Positions 46,445 through 57,383 of a DNA stretch of 64,000 bases are shown here, one piece after another. Origin of the DNA: Apiotrichum sp. Y4204 (lineage: Eukaryota > Basidiomycota > Tremellomycetes > Trichosporonales > Trichosporonaceae). The notes below the pieces were generated by a model that was not told the origin of the DNA, made no database searches, and saw nothing but the letters and a program-made list of their open reading frames with translations. The first letter of the stretch is position 1, and each line of letters begins with the position of its first letter. The DNA lies in the NCBI GenBank assembly GCA_025531455.1, contig JAMYHL010000005.1:992001-1056000 (forward strand). Direction: 5' to 3'. Position numbers and translations under genes: made by a program.

Positions 46445-47246
46445 TGCGCAGAGTCACCCGTCGTTCATTATTGTTCCGTGCATCGCATTTTAGGCAGAGA
46501 TGAACCTGTCCATCTATGCCGACTGACACGGACTAAAATTTGAGCCACTAATGCAGATAGCTTACTGTGAGGTTCCGGATTGCAGACTGCAGGAATCGAG
46601 GGTGGCGATCGCGTGACATATTCCAGACCAGCGTTATCAGCACTAACAAAATTTAGCTAATGGCATACATCGTCACCGCCAGGACCCTTGTTCGCTACCG
46701 AAGAGCTGGAGAAGGAATCTGGCCGGGCCGCGCCACAGAACCCTCCATCATCGAGGCCCTGTGACTCCCTGGTCCCTGCCATGTTCCCCCTCCTTCTGCG
46801 ACCCTGAGATTTCCTCGATAAGATGCTCCCTGCCTCCGATCCCTGCTCTTGACTTGATAAGCCACTACCACGACCGCTACGCGGGCACTGTCCGCTGCGG
46901 CGCTTGCGGGGAGTGTCCGTGACGTCCTGCACTGCAGCGTCGAGCGAAGAGAAATATACAGGATAGCACAATAAAGGACCTGCCTTGCGGAGCAGGCTTG
47001 GCGGGTAGTATGCCGTGCAGACAGAATAGACAGGCATGATGTGATATGATATGATATACTGTGACATTGGGTTGCAGTATGGAAACAATTAGCCGCAGCT
47101 GGACGCCGCGAAATCTCGAAATCTCTATAATGAATATGGGATGTAAGCCGTAAGGGGCATGAATGAATGGATGCAGTGTTGTGCGTGATGCGTGCGTGGC
47201 GTATAGTAGGGTAGGTAAGTTGTAGCGTTGTTTGTTTTCTCTCCGT
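46445..47246. other. Convergent intergenic region
   Basis: Lies between the 3' ends of the nucleoporin gene and the Pro/Thr-rich protein gene. A GATAT-type microsatellite lies near 47040-47058. Nothing else seen. Confidence 0.45.
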
Positions 47247-48533
47247 CTACGCGCTCGCGCGGGCACGCACGGCGGCAACGACATCGGCGGGGATGGGGGT
47301 CACGCGGCGCGCGCCCCACGGCCAGCGGCGGACGGTGCCCTCGTCGGCTGGCGGGCCGTGGGCGTGCTGCGCCAGGGTGGAGGGCATGCGGCGGGCAGAT
47401 GTCGGTGTCAGCGCGGTTGCGGGAGCCGATGGAGCCGTGGGAGCCGTGGGGGCCGTTGGCGGAGTGAGGACGACGCGCGGGGGCACGATCGTCTCGCTTG
47501 CGCCGGGCCCGCCGAAGCGGTACGACTGCGGGCGGAAGCTGGATGGCGGGGCGAGCTCGCGCTCTGCGCGCTCTGAGCGCTCCGAGATGGCGAAGAGCGG
47601 GTGCGTCAGCGGGGCGCTGAGCGAGAAAGCCTTGCGGTGCCGGTCGCGTCGCGGTGATTTTGGGTTGACCGGCGGTATCGGTGCGGTGGGCACCGTTCGC
47701 GGGCTGACGGGCGTGCTTGGGGTGACTGGCACTGGCGTGGTTTGCGTGCTTAGGGTGCTTGGGGTGCCAGGAGTAGACGGGGTGCCAAACTCGCGGACGT
47801 GGTCATTTGCATATCCCTTCTTGCCGGCGATGCTGTTCGCCTCGACTGGTGCACACTGCGTGGCGAGCCTGCGTGCGTCGCCGAGCGCGGGTGGGGCCGT
47901 GGGCGTGGGGCGGGTGGGGCTGGGGAGGATTGGGAGTGTTGGGTGGAGAGCGGAGATTGCGGAGTGAGGAACGGATACCACAGAGTTTCCAGCCGGCGCC
48001 GTCGCGGCCGGCGAGCGCGGGAGAGCGGTGCGAGCGGTGCAGGCGGCAGCGGCTGTGGCAGCGGCAGTAGCCGGGGACTGGGATGGTTGAACTTTGTCAA
48101 AATCAAAACCTGTCCGCGTGCTGGCACGGAATGTGTGGGGGTAGTCGGGGCGGGAATACAGTTCTGCATCCTCGGCCTCGGCCTCGGCTTCGGGGTCAAA
48201 CGACGGGAGGGGGAGGGCGCGCAGTGCGGCGGTGATGGCGTGCCCGTCGTCGCTGCCATCTGGTGTGCCCGGGATGAGGGTTGAGATGGAGCTGGCCGAG
48301 TGCGGGCGGGTGTGCTCGAGCTCGGGGGTTGACGGGGGAGAGGGGGTGCGCGAGTATGGCACGGAGGTGTCGACGAGCGCAAGAGTCGGCCGCCGCGGCG
48401 CTGCTTTAGCTGGTGCCGAGGCCGGAGCTGGCGTCGGGACGGGGACGGGCATGGCGATTGTGGCAGTGGCGGATCCCCATACGCCACTGGGGCCGGTCGG
48501 GCGGCCGTGGGCGAAGGGCATCTCAATGTCCAT
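47247..48533 (-). CDS. Pro/Thr/Ala-rich low-complexity protein, unknown function
   Basis: The frame has strong coding bias and no stop for over 1.4 kb. I choose the ATG at 48533 (MDIEMPFAHGRP), giving 428 aa. The frame is open further upstream, and a plausible acceptor near 48636 means either a 5' UTR intron or an upstream coding exon. The protein is rich in Pro, Thr, Ser and Ala with SP/TP sites throughout, including TPSTPGTPST-like runs. It has an acidic Ala/Glu stretch (EAEAEAEDAE) and an Arg-containing segment near the C terminus (RRWPWGARRVTPIP). No domain, membrane helix or signal peptide seen. Probably a disordered regulatory protein. Confidence 0.6.
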   Translation of the reverse strand: MDIEMPFAHGRPTGPSGVWGSATATIAMPVPVPTPAPASAPAKAAPRRPTLALVDTSVPYSRTPSPPSTPELEHTRPHSASSISTLIPGTPDGSDDGHAITAALRALPLPSFDPEAEAEAEDAELYSRPDYPHTFRASTRTGFDFDKVQPSQSPATAAATAAAACTARTALPRSPAATAPAGNSVVSVPHSAISALHPTLPILPSPTRPTPTAPPALGDARRLATQCAPVEANSIAGKKGYANDHVREFGTPSTPGTPSTLSTQTTPVPVTPSTPVSPRTVPTAPIPPVNPKSPRRDRHRKAFSLSAPLTHPLFAISERSERAERELAPPSSFRPQSYRFGGPGASETIVPPRVVLTPPTAPTAPTAPSAPATALTPTSARRMPSTLAQHAHGPPADEGTVRRWPWGARRVTPIPADVVAAVRARASA

Positions 48534-51500
48534 GGTGGGCGGGGCGCGCACGGCGATGATTGTAGGTGGACGGGGTGTGCGCTCGAGAGCAGGCCGTGGC
48601 GGGGGCGGCGGTGGGCGGACGACTTTGCGAGGGAGGTCTGTTGAGACAAGAATAATTTGGTAGCGTTGTGAAGATGGGAGAAAGGGAGATGGTGGTTGTT
48701 GATATGTATATGGCAAATGGCGAATCACCGAACCAGACGTATCCAGGCGAGTCAGAACACAAGTAAGTGTTCAGGTTTCCGGAAACGGGGATGCCGGCGG
48801 TGATGGCCAACGTGGTGAGTGGGCCGAAAGAGGCGGCGGGTCGCACGGCGGTCGCAGGCGGTCGCAAGCGGTCACAGATGGCGAGTATCAGATGGAGGTC
48901 CGGAAGAGGCGATGGTGGAAACACGGTTTGGCGCACGCCACTGTGCGCGCGCGGAAAGAGGGGGTGGGGTGAAGTCGATGACAGTGGACAAAGAGGGCAA
49001 ACAGTCGATACTCGCGACGGCGGGAGATAGAGTATTGGATTCTTTGTATAAAACGCACGCAGAGGAGGATGTGTGCACACTCCAAAAGCAAGTTTATGAA
49101 GCAGCGACAAACAAGTTGTCAGCAATGACGGCGGGCGAGAAGGGGCATGGGCGCCGAGATTGAGCCAATTTTTTTAATTATTATTATCAAGATCCAGTGG
49201 CGTCGGGAGTGTAGCAGCCGGCGGCGAGCGCGGACGCCGGAGACCGTGAGGAGCGCGAGCGAAGCGACGGCGGCCAGCGAAGGGGTGGGTGGGTAAGCGA
49301 GGCCCAGCCAGATCCGTCAGACCCAAGAGGTGAGATACCCGCAGTCGAACAGGAAAAAAATAATAACAAGGTTTGGAGGATATGGGCATTGAAATGTCTC
49401 GGCCATTTCGCCAGAAATCCAGAGAGAGAGAGACAGGGCATCCGAATGGAGGATTGAATAGGAGAGGTCGGGGTCGAGGCCGGCGGGTATACGTACGCAC
49501 TATCGCAATGTGCATTCAAACCGGGGTGAGACCCGGGGTCCGGAGGCCGAGGAGATACGAGGCCGGCGCAGCGGGGGATAAGCATGAGGACCACGCATTC
49601 GGGGTCCGCACAGAATGCAGAGAGGCAGAGGTGACATTCGGATGACACAGGTGCACAGGCGTGACATGACAGTGATGAGTTGAGGATCGAGGAGTGTGGG
49701 GTAACTTTGTCAGCTCTTGTATCTCTCTTGTCTGCAGAAAATGGGTATGCAACGCTGCTCGGAAAAAGCGCGATTCCCAGTTGAGAGCTCCTATCGGAAC
49801 ACTTGTATCGGAACTGCAATCCCTCGAGCCCTCTTTCACCCCCTCTACGCACGCCGTCACGATAACGGCATCCGCAGAGCCCCACACTGGGGTACGACGA
49901 GGAACGCCAAGGAACCAGCGCAGTGGTGCAGCCGGTGCAATAGTAGTGCAACCGGCTACTGCGCTCTGTGCACCATGCGATGCCTTGCGTTTTGCGTCTT
50001 GGCTTTTCTCGGATGCTTGGCATGTTCTCTACCCCACAGAATCCCCAGAATTCCCAGAAAATCACTACGCACCGTCAAAACACAGGTCCTCGGGGTCCTG
50101 CGGGTCGATCACGCCCACGACGTCGGCGGCGAGGAGGCACTCGCGCGCGGTGGTCGACATGGGCGCGGCGACCCACTTTCCGGATGGAGCGTGCGGTCGC
50201 ATTGCGGCCGGCCGGGGTATGCTTTTGGTGGCGGAAGTGCTGTTTTGGCTGTTGGCAGTTGGCAGTCGGAGATCGGGTCCTCCGGTATCGACTCTTAATT
50301 ACAAGAAGAGTACGCGATGGTGATGGTGATGTAAATGTGACAGGTGACACAAAATGGAATTGTGCAGTCCCGAACGAGAACACGAGAGAACTGCTAGCTG
50401 CTAGATTGGACTAACACACCTCAATGTGCGTTGCCTCAATCGGCCAAGCGCTGCTCGATGAAGCTAGTCGTCGAGGAATGGAGGCGGAATGCCCGATATG
50501 ACGGCGCGGATGTCTCGGGCGTGTCGGCGAGTTCTGGGCTCTGGGTTCGGGGCTCTGTCTCTTCTTAATCGACAGGTTTTAGTGGGATGAGAGAATAGTG
50601 AGTGTTGAGGAGAGTAATGTTGAGAAAGTGAGATTGTCGATGGCCACGATCATCTGCAGTGTCGCTGTCGGCGCTGGCTCGCTGCTTGTCGTTGTTGTTT
50701 GTCGGCGTTGGAGGATACCATTGGCCAAACGCATGTGTTCGAATACCTGCAAGCCATCCTGCATCGGCCCTCTCAGCTTCTAAGCATCTCAGCATCTCAG
50801 CATCTCAGCTCCTCAGCATCGCCAGCATGCCAGCTTCTGTTCCCACATTCAAGGCGCCCACCCATCCCCTGGAGGATCAATGGACTGTGAATTGCGCTAC
50901 GGCCGCGAGTGAATACCACTATACCAGGGTCAAGGACTGGAATCCGGCCGTGTGGCGCCGACATGCCGTTCCGGGCTGCGACTGACTGGCGCGACTGCGC
51001 GACTGGCGTACCTCCATGGACTCGCAAGCTGGCAAGCTCGCATGGCTTGGCGTCGTGTGCAGGGTGTTGAGCACTGGATAGTCATGCTCGTGCGTTCTCG
51101 GCCTCCTGGCCTCTTGGGGTTCCCTGGTGCTGGGGGTAGGGTCCGTGATCTTCTGTCCTGCCAGCCGTCTGAAGTCATGAATTGGGTGGTACCCATTTCC
51201 TGGAATCCCTTACACGCTACAAACGTGGTCATTAGCTGGCAGTGCCGAGTACTAGGGATGAGCAGGCAGCAGAGCTTATGAACGCCAGGAGCCGGCGTCA
51301 CATCAGGATCCGACGCGTTGACGACGTCGTCAGCCATGTGGGCGGCCTGGGGCCTTCTGCTTCAAGTTTCTTGATCTGCCATTAGTTGCTCGTGTTCTGT
51401 ACGGTCAGTGTCAGTGTCAGTGGCAGTGGCAGTGGTTAGTACGCCTGTCATCCTGGCCTGTGAGCTGCAATCGGATGCGTACAATGAATACATGACTGAA

Positions 51501-51801
51501 ATGTAGTGACAACCCTGGTGAATCTATCTCGCGGCGCGTCTTGTAGGGAGAGAATGGGAGGCGCGGCGCGGCGCCGCGCGGAGCAGAGTACTGGTGTAGG
51601 TGGCGAAATCGCGGTCCGGAATACTGTCGCGTCCTTGGAGATTGAACATTGGGGGGAGGCGGTGGTTTGCACTCGAGATCTCGAGTCGGTATCCGAGTCC
51701 ATGCCCAACTCCAAGAACGTTGTGCCTCCTGTCCGAACACCCGCTGAAATGACCCGATCGACCGATCACACAACCATGGGCCCGACCGCCACCCGCACGC
51801 C
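48534..51801. other. 3.3 kb mostly non-coding region
   Basis: Contains the upstream region of the 48533 gene and the downstream region of the 52824 gene. Open frames at 49187-50065 (minus) and on both strands at 49690-50320 lack recognisable motifs. One short patch of strongly coding-like sequence lies at 50065-50202 (minus) and is listed separately. A TCAGCATC repeat lies near 50786-50820 and a CAGTGG repeat near 51409-51433. Confidence 0.45.
50065..50202 (-). CDS. Candidate small ORF or isolated exon (45 codons)
   Basis: Starts at the ATG at 50202 and ends with a TAG overlapping a GTGCGT donor-like site at about 50070. Third positions are almost all G or C, unlike the flanking DNA, and the peptide has an ordered look (ARECLLAADVVGVIDPQDPE). 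It may be the first exon of a gene that continues toward 49187 after splicing, a micro-protein, or chance. No homologue recognised. Confidence 0.25.
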   Translation of the reverse strand: MRPHAPSGKWVAAPMSTTARECLLAADVVGVIDPQDPEDLCFDGA

Positions 51802-52824
51802 CTACGTCGTAGCAGCGAGCACGCTCTCCATGAACGAGTGCGCGCCGGGCCTCCGACGCCGGCGCTTCCACCCCCAGCTCCGTCCGCGCCTTCTCTCCCT
51901 CTCTGCGCGGTTCTCCTCTCCGTAAGCCGGAACGCGATCGGCACCGAGGCCCTCAGGTGAGTACGCCCCGGGCGCATCCCACCCCTCGGGGAGGTTGAGC
52001 GGCATCGGCGGCGTTCCGGGCGTCTCCTGCGTCTCGTACGGATTGTACGGCGCACACGGGAAGGGGTACGCCGGCGCGCGGTCGCGCATCGCACACGTAT
52101 AGCTCGGCGGCGGGGTGCCGACCGGCGAGAGCGGGTCCGAGTTGGCGCGTGCCCGTGTGCGGAGAAGCGGCATGAGCGGACGGCGGCGGATCGAGCCTGG
52201 GCGCGGATGGCCGTGGGCGCCGTGGCTCGTTGCCCGGACGCGGATGAGCATGTCGCCTTCGTCCTCGGATGCGGGGTTCAGTTCGAGGGTCTCGAGGTCG
52301 ACACGCGGATCGACGCCGCCGCGCCGCTCGAGCCGCCTTAGCATGTCGAGTTCGTCTGGATCGCGGACGATGCGCGTCTCGGGGCGTGGCTCGGGCTCAA
52401 ACGGCACGGCGTCGAGGAGGATGTGTTGCGAATGGAGCCAAGCGCGGGTCGCGCGCTCCTGGGCGTGGTTGCCTGTTGGGGCGAGGTCGGCTGCGAGCTG
52501 GGCTGTGCGCCGCCGTTCGCGCTCGGCGCACTCGGCGGCAGTGGGGGCTTCCCGGTGGCGAGGGTGGTACCGCGGGTCGGGGAAGGGGACGGGGCGGCGG
52601 CGGGGCGGTCTCCGCGGCGTTGTGTCGCTGTCGGTTCCGGGCGAGTAGTGCGAGTCGCGGGAATCGCGGGAGTCGCGGGACTCGCGCGCGAAGGGCGAGT
52701 CGAAGAGGCCGGGCGGGGGCGCAGTCGGGTCGTGGCCGGGCAGATAGGGATATCGTGTGTGTGTCGGTGGAGAAGGTGATGCCGAGGACGTCTTTGTCGC
52801 TGTTGATACTGGCGAGGGCGCCAT
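51802..52824 (-). CDS. Arg/Pro-rich hypothetical protein (340 aa)
   Basis: Single open frame from the ATG at 52824 with strong coding bias. The first 75 residues are disordered, with a triple RDS repeat (ESRDSRDSRDSH). A charged, probably helical middle region follows (CAERERRRTAQLAADL, then RATRAWLHSQHILLDAV, then DELDMLRRLERRG at about 100-180). A Pro/Tyr-rich part and a very basic C-terminal cluster (WKRRRRRPG) end in HSFMESVLAATT. The middle may be a small conserved fold; I recognise none. The basic cluster could serve in nuclear localisation or membrane binding. Confidence 0.7.
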   Translation of the reverse strand: MAPSPVSTATKTSSASPSPPTHTRYPYLPGHDPTAPPPGLFDSPFARESRDSRDSRDSHYSPGTDSDTTPRRPPRRRPVPFPDPRYHPRHREAPTAAECAERERRRTAQLAADLAPTGNHAQERATRAWLHSQHILLDAVPFEPEPRPETRIVRDPDELDMLRRLERRGGVDPRVDLETLELNPASEDEGDMLIRVRATSHGAHGHPRPGSIRRRPLMPLLRTRARANSDPLSPVGTPPPSYTCAMRDRAPAYPFPCAPYNPYETQETPGTPPMPLNLPEGWDAPGAYSPEGLGADRVPAYGEENRAERERRRGRSWGWKRRRRRPGAHSFMESVLAATT

Positions 52825-53810
52825 GGTGAGTCGAGAGGGAGAGAGAGGAAAGTGTGGAATACAGACGAGGGGTTATGTACCCGACTTTGCGTTGGTGAGA
52901 TGCACAGCTTCGGATGCTTCGGAACTGACTGGGGCACGCGCAGTTCTGGTGGTCGCGATCGAAGCAAGAAATCTCGCGGCCCGATCGTGCTGCGTGCGAT
53001 ATTGAGAGTGTGGAGGAGAGAGAGAGTGAATGAGGATGAGGATGTGAACGAGAGCGTGCATGTGCAATGCATATGAGCATATGAGCATCAGAGGGAGGCT
53101 GGACAATGGAAAATGCTACACCGAGCACATTACTACTACTTTGTTATCATCACTTTGTCGTCAGGCGACATGTTTCTACGATCGAAAAAAGCACAAGGAC
53201 CGCAGAGACCCCCAAGTCCGCAGTGCTGACGTCGCTCTTACAACACCTTCTGCCATACTTGCCACCCCGTCCGCGTCCAGGTCCAGGTCCGCTGCTGCGC
53301 CGCTATCCCCCAGCTCTGTCCTGCTCCGTCGCGCCCGTGCCTCACACGCGCTCCAGCAGAGCACTCAGTATTCATCTCCATCGCCCGCGCGACCCCGATC
53401 CGATCTGGTGACCGCCGGGCGGTGCGGTGCGATGCTGTACAGCTTGAGATCTTAGGAGCTTATCAGCGTACTGTACCAGACAATGAGGCCCAGTCTCGAT
53501 CTCACCCACAGCGTCATCGAGGGCCATCCCTGAATGCTACTTGCAATATCCTGGACGGCCCGCTTGGAGTCACTGCGGCCACTGCGGACGTTGGTGCCAC
53601 ACTCCGCGTCGCGCTCGCCGGCTCGTTCGGCTCGCTCGCTGCTCCTCGGCACTGCGGCGCCGCGGCGGTGTACTTACTCGGCTGCTGGTCTGCGCCGCTG
53701 CGCTGTCCGTTCTCTTCCTTTCTCCCGTTCCTTCCGCGTTCCGCGCCGCTTGCGCCTCCCTCCGTCCCCTAGCAGCAGCAGCAGCAGAGACAGGTAAGAT
53801 CGAACGGACA
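52825..53810. other. Intergenic region
   Basis: Holds the promoter of the 52824 gene, including GA microsatellites near 52830-52850 and 53013-53030, and the 3' flank of the Pro/Gln/Tyr-rich gene with a CAG repeat at about 53771-53787. Open frames at 53100-53460 are GC-rich but unconvincing. Confidence 0.45.
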
Positions 53811-54221
53811 TCAGTCGTCGAGACACTTGAGGCACCCGCTCCTCTTCTCCTTTGGCGGCGCAGTGGTGGTGCTGGGACGGGGGTACATCGCCGGTTGGTG
53901 GGGGTATGCGTGGGGCTGCTGGTGGAATGCGGGCGGTGAGTGCGGCACGGCGTGGTACCCGTTCTGTTGAGTATACGACTGGGGAATCTGGGGAACCTGG
54001 CCTGCCTGGGCTGCCTGGGCAGGTTGTTGCTGGAAATACTGCTGCTGCTGATGCTGCTGCGGACTGTACTGGGTATATTGCGCATGCGGAGGAGAGTACT
54101 GCGCCATAGGCGGCGAGTATTGCTGCGGGGGAGAGTATCCTCCATACGTTTGCTGGGGATAGCCTGGTCCCGGCTGATACTGGTACGGCGGGTACGGCTG
54201 GGCGGGGCGGTATCCGGACAT
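53811..54221 (-). CDS. Pro/Gln/Tyr-rich small protein with Cys-containing C terminus
   Basis: Unspliced frame of 136 aa from the ATG at 54221. The first 120 residues are a low-complexity Pro/Tyr/Gln region with YSPP-like repeats and poly-Gln. It ends in a compact tail KEKRSGCLKCLDD with two cysteines. Many fungal proteins pair a Pro/Gln/Tyr-rich region with a Cys-rich, membrane-associated C terminus (CYSTM-like), but this tail has too few cysteines to assign it. The Cys pair could be lipidated; that is inference. No intron signals seen. Confidence 0.6.
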   Translation of the reverse strand: MSGYRPAQPYPPYQYQPGPGYPQQTYGGYSPPQQYSPPMAQYSPPHAQYTQYSPQQHQQQQYFQQQPAQAAQAGQVPQIPQSYTQQNGYHAVPHSPPAFHQQPHAYPHQPAMYPRPSTTTAPPKEKRSGCLKCLDD

Positions 54222-57200
54222 TCTGGAGATGAGAGATATGGAGATGCCGTGGAGATGAGCAAGAAGGAGTAGCCATAGTTATTAAGATCAAGGCGGCGAC
54301 GTTCATGGTTGTCCCCATGGTGTAGTGGTGTACAGGTTGCTAGTCACTGCAACACTGGTCGCAGGGCATCACAGCACACCACTTCCGCACCCCCTCAGAC
54401 CTGCCACACTCGACTCTACATGGCGTACGACGTTGAGGCGCAGAAACAAGTGCTGATGAGTGCGGGTTACGGCGGAAGCGCGCTGCAAAGCGGGATATCT
54501 AGCTATTCTGGGACACGTCCTGCAGGCAAATGGGTATTCTCCGCTCGCGAACATGTTCGGCAGCACAGCTACCAGAGCTAACTGACCGGATACCGCGCGG
54601 GAACTGACAAACAACGGCCAATCAATCAGCGGAGTCGAGGTCAGCTGAGGACGATACACATCGATATGCATAATGGGAATGGGCATAATTGGGTTAAAAC
54701 GTTGGAAGACGGCGTAAGCGGGAGCTTTGAGATGCGGGTTGGGGGTGCACGTTCGTGGGCTATCGACTCAGAGTCTCGTTCGAGGCTCAAGGCTTAAGAC
54801 TCCAGACTCGAGGATGCAGCTTCCTTGCCGCTCAGCGCGACCTCTATTGCTCGCTCAAGTCGAGGCTCCACAATAAACGCACATATAAAGTGTTCATATA
54901 TCCCCATCCCTTATCCCTTGTATCGTTGCCTTCACGACGATCGGGAATCGCACTCACACAGAGGGCGGCGCGCCCCGTCTCGATCCATTCATCTGAACCT
55001 GGCTCAGCATGAGGTGCAGGCTGGTCTCGACCGGTTCCGACTCGCCGTCTCGGACTCGGACTCGGACTCGGACTCGGGCTTGTCCGGATCGGGAGGTCAG
55101 GCGCTCCCTCTCCGAAGTGCAGCCCGTGTCCAGTCCGAGGCGCGCAGCGCGCAGCGTGGTCCTAACACTCCCAATCCAGCCCCACGCCACTGCCCTCGCT
55201 CCGTTCCGTCCCCCGGCGCCGCTGTCGTCCGTCCTCGGAGGCCTGAGGTTGGTATTGCGCTCTCTCGTGTCCCCGTTTTGCACCGATCTTCACCATGTGC
55301 TCACGAGTCGCTCTCATAGAATTTCCTGACTAGAACGGAGATGCCCACGCAGGTAAAGTGCGCTTCTCCAGCCGTATCATACCGCCCGCCGTGAGAGCCG
55401 CCGTAGTGGGGCCAGGCTTCCGGCGCAGCAGTTAGCTCGGGACTGTACGGCTTACTACTGTGCCTGTTGGAAGTACCTCTGCTCTGTACTATTGCTATAT
55501 TGCTGAAGTACGATTGGGGTTCTCGTACTGGCGAAGCGCATTGTGTGGCGCGGGCCGCTACTCTGTTGACTTAGGAACGTTAGACCGCCGAAGCCGGACA
55601 CTGGCCACTGGCCACTGGGCGATCGAGACAAGTGAAGAGCGATAAGTGATCGGACATTGGGGCGGTTACGGCGGGGTTCGCGGCAGCATACCTTTGAATC
55701 TTTGGATGTGCTGATGTCTGGCATACACTGGCGAGCGCAGCATTTCAGCTACTCGAATCCAGAAAGCAAGCTCATTAAGCTCACTGCAGACATCGGAAGA
55801 CGAACTCATTCTCCAGGCCACATTGAGGCCGACCGCATGATGGGCTGAGGGACGACCATTTCAGACACTACTCTCCCAACTCATCTCCATCCTGCCCGGC
55901 GCAGATTGGTTGGGGCCGTGGCAAGCGCTCACTCTCTGTGTCTAGCCAGGATGCGAGATGAGGACCCGGAAGATGATGCTGCTCAACCGCCCATTTCTCG
56001 TCTGCCGTTTGCCGCCTCTGAGCGCTCTTCCCAGTCTCTGGGACCACGTTACGAAATGGGTACCGTGGTCTGGAAGACGTGGAGGCATGGATATAGTCGA
56101 GAGTCCAATAGGCATCCATTACTGTCGTCGGGAGGACCCGATTGTTGCTTTCCGAGAGACCCGAGTCGAAGAAGGCTTATCGCGTAGATAACACCGAGGG
56201 GAGCAGTACCCGAACATCCGGACATCCGGAAGCCGGAAGCCGGACGGGGTGACGCAACGAGTCGCGCATGTCACAACAGCAAACATGTCTCGGTGTCTTG
56301 CATCTGGCCATCTGGTCTTATAATCTTATGATCCCTTGCGTATCACGAGGAATGGGAGCAAGTGAGTCATCGACAATGGCATGATCACGAGAACGAAGGG
56401 CGATCTCGTGCTCGAGTCGATGGAGCTGGCGGAATGTGGGGGGGCTGAATGGGGTACAGACAGGATGGGAAGTGTTTGCCACCCGGCTCCACGGGCCACG
56501 ATGGGGTGGGTGACTGCCACGACGTGCTTGGTGATGGGGAGAGAGTGGCTTGCATCAGCACAAGAGAGGAGAGTGAGAAGAATCTAGAAGGATGATGTGA
56601 GATGCATCCTACCTGGGCCTGTATAACCTGCAATGCATTGGGGCATAGGATCAGTAATAGGAATTGGAATGCTATCAAGGAGACTGACTGCCGACGAGGT
56701 GACTCGCTCGACTCGGCTGTGTCGACTCCCGACGTCATCGCTAACGGCGTAGCAGTACCATGCCATGCCATCCCCATGCAGCATGCTGTGCCGCCGTGCC
56801 GACTCCCCGAGCGTCTCAGACGGACGCGGATGCAGAGTACGCAGAGGGAGAGACAGCGGGAGATGCATTGGTGTGCACGGAGAGTAAGGGTGAGAGAGCT
56901 CGTTCCGGTCCCGTGCGGGCCGAGCAAGATGACCCACTGTAAGGGATGTTTTGCCACCCACCCCACGGTCCTCCACGGTGCCCGGTTCGGCTGTAGCAAT
57001 GCTTGGTGTTCTGCCTATCAACAACGCGCTGCGGCGACGCCTCTGGCTTTGCCCGTTGTTGTTATCATCATCATCATCATCACTATCACTATCACACACC
57101 TACTGCTGTCGTCCATCACACGCATCGCATTCACACATTGGCACACACAGACTCTGCGCATACCCGATATCTGCACGCTCTCACCAGTGTGCTCTCTAGC

Positions 57201-57383
57201 CCATCCTCAGCTGGCTCAATCACCCCCGCACAACCCCACGACGTCCCCCCCCCACCTCCACCTCGCGTCCCCACCCGTTGATCAGTTCTGCCCACATTGA
57301 CATCCACATCGCCTCGCCTTCCACCCATCCTCCCAACTACACTATCCCTCCCTCCGCCGTGACGGCGACATACACACACGGCC
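54222..57383. other. 3.2 kb non-coding region
   Basis: No gene recognised. Contains a GGACTC hexamer array at 55051-55078, CCGGAAG-type short repeats near 56215-56245, CAT repeats near 57065-57090 and CA/CT-rich promoter-like DNA before the BCAS3-like gene. Open frames at 54825-55330 and 56385-57300 have no coding character. Confidence 0.45.
55051..55078. repeat. Tandem hexamer CGGACT array
   Basis: About four and a half perfect copies of a 6-bp unit inside a non-coding region. Confidence 0.75.

Noticed and set aside
48534..48728. N-terminal extension of the Pro/Thr-rich protein
   Set aside because: The frame is open but begins at a non-ATG codon; an acceptor near 48636 suggests 5' UTR or an unresolved exon.
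49187..50065. About 290-codon minus-strand frame
   Set aside because: Lower-GC sequence without coding bias or motifs. It could only be real if joined to the 50065-50202 island, which is unproven.
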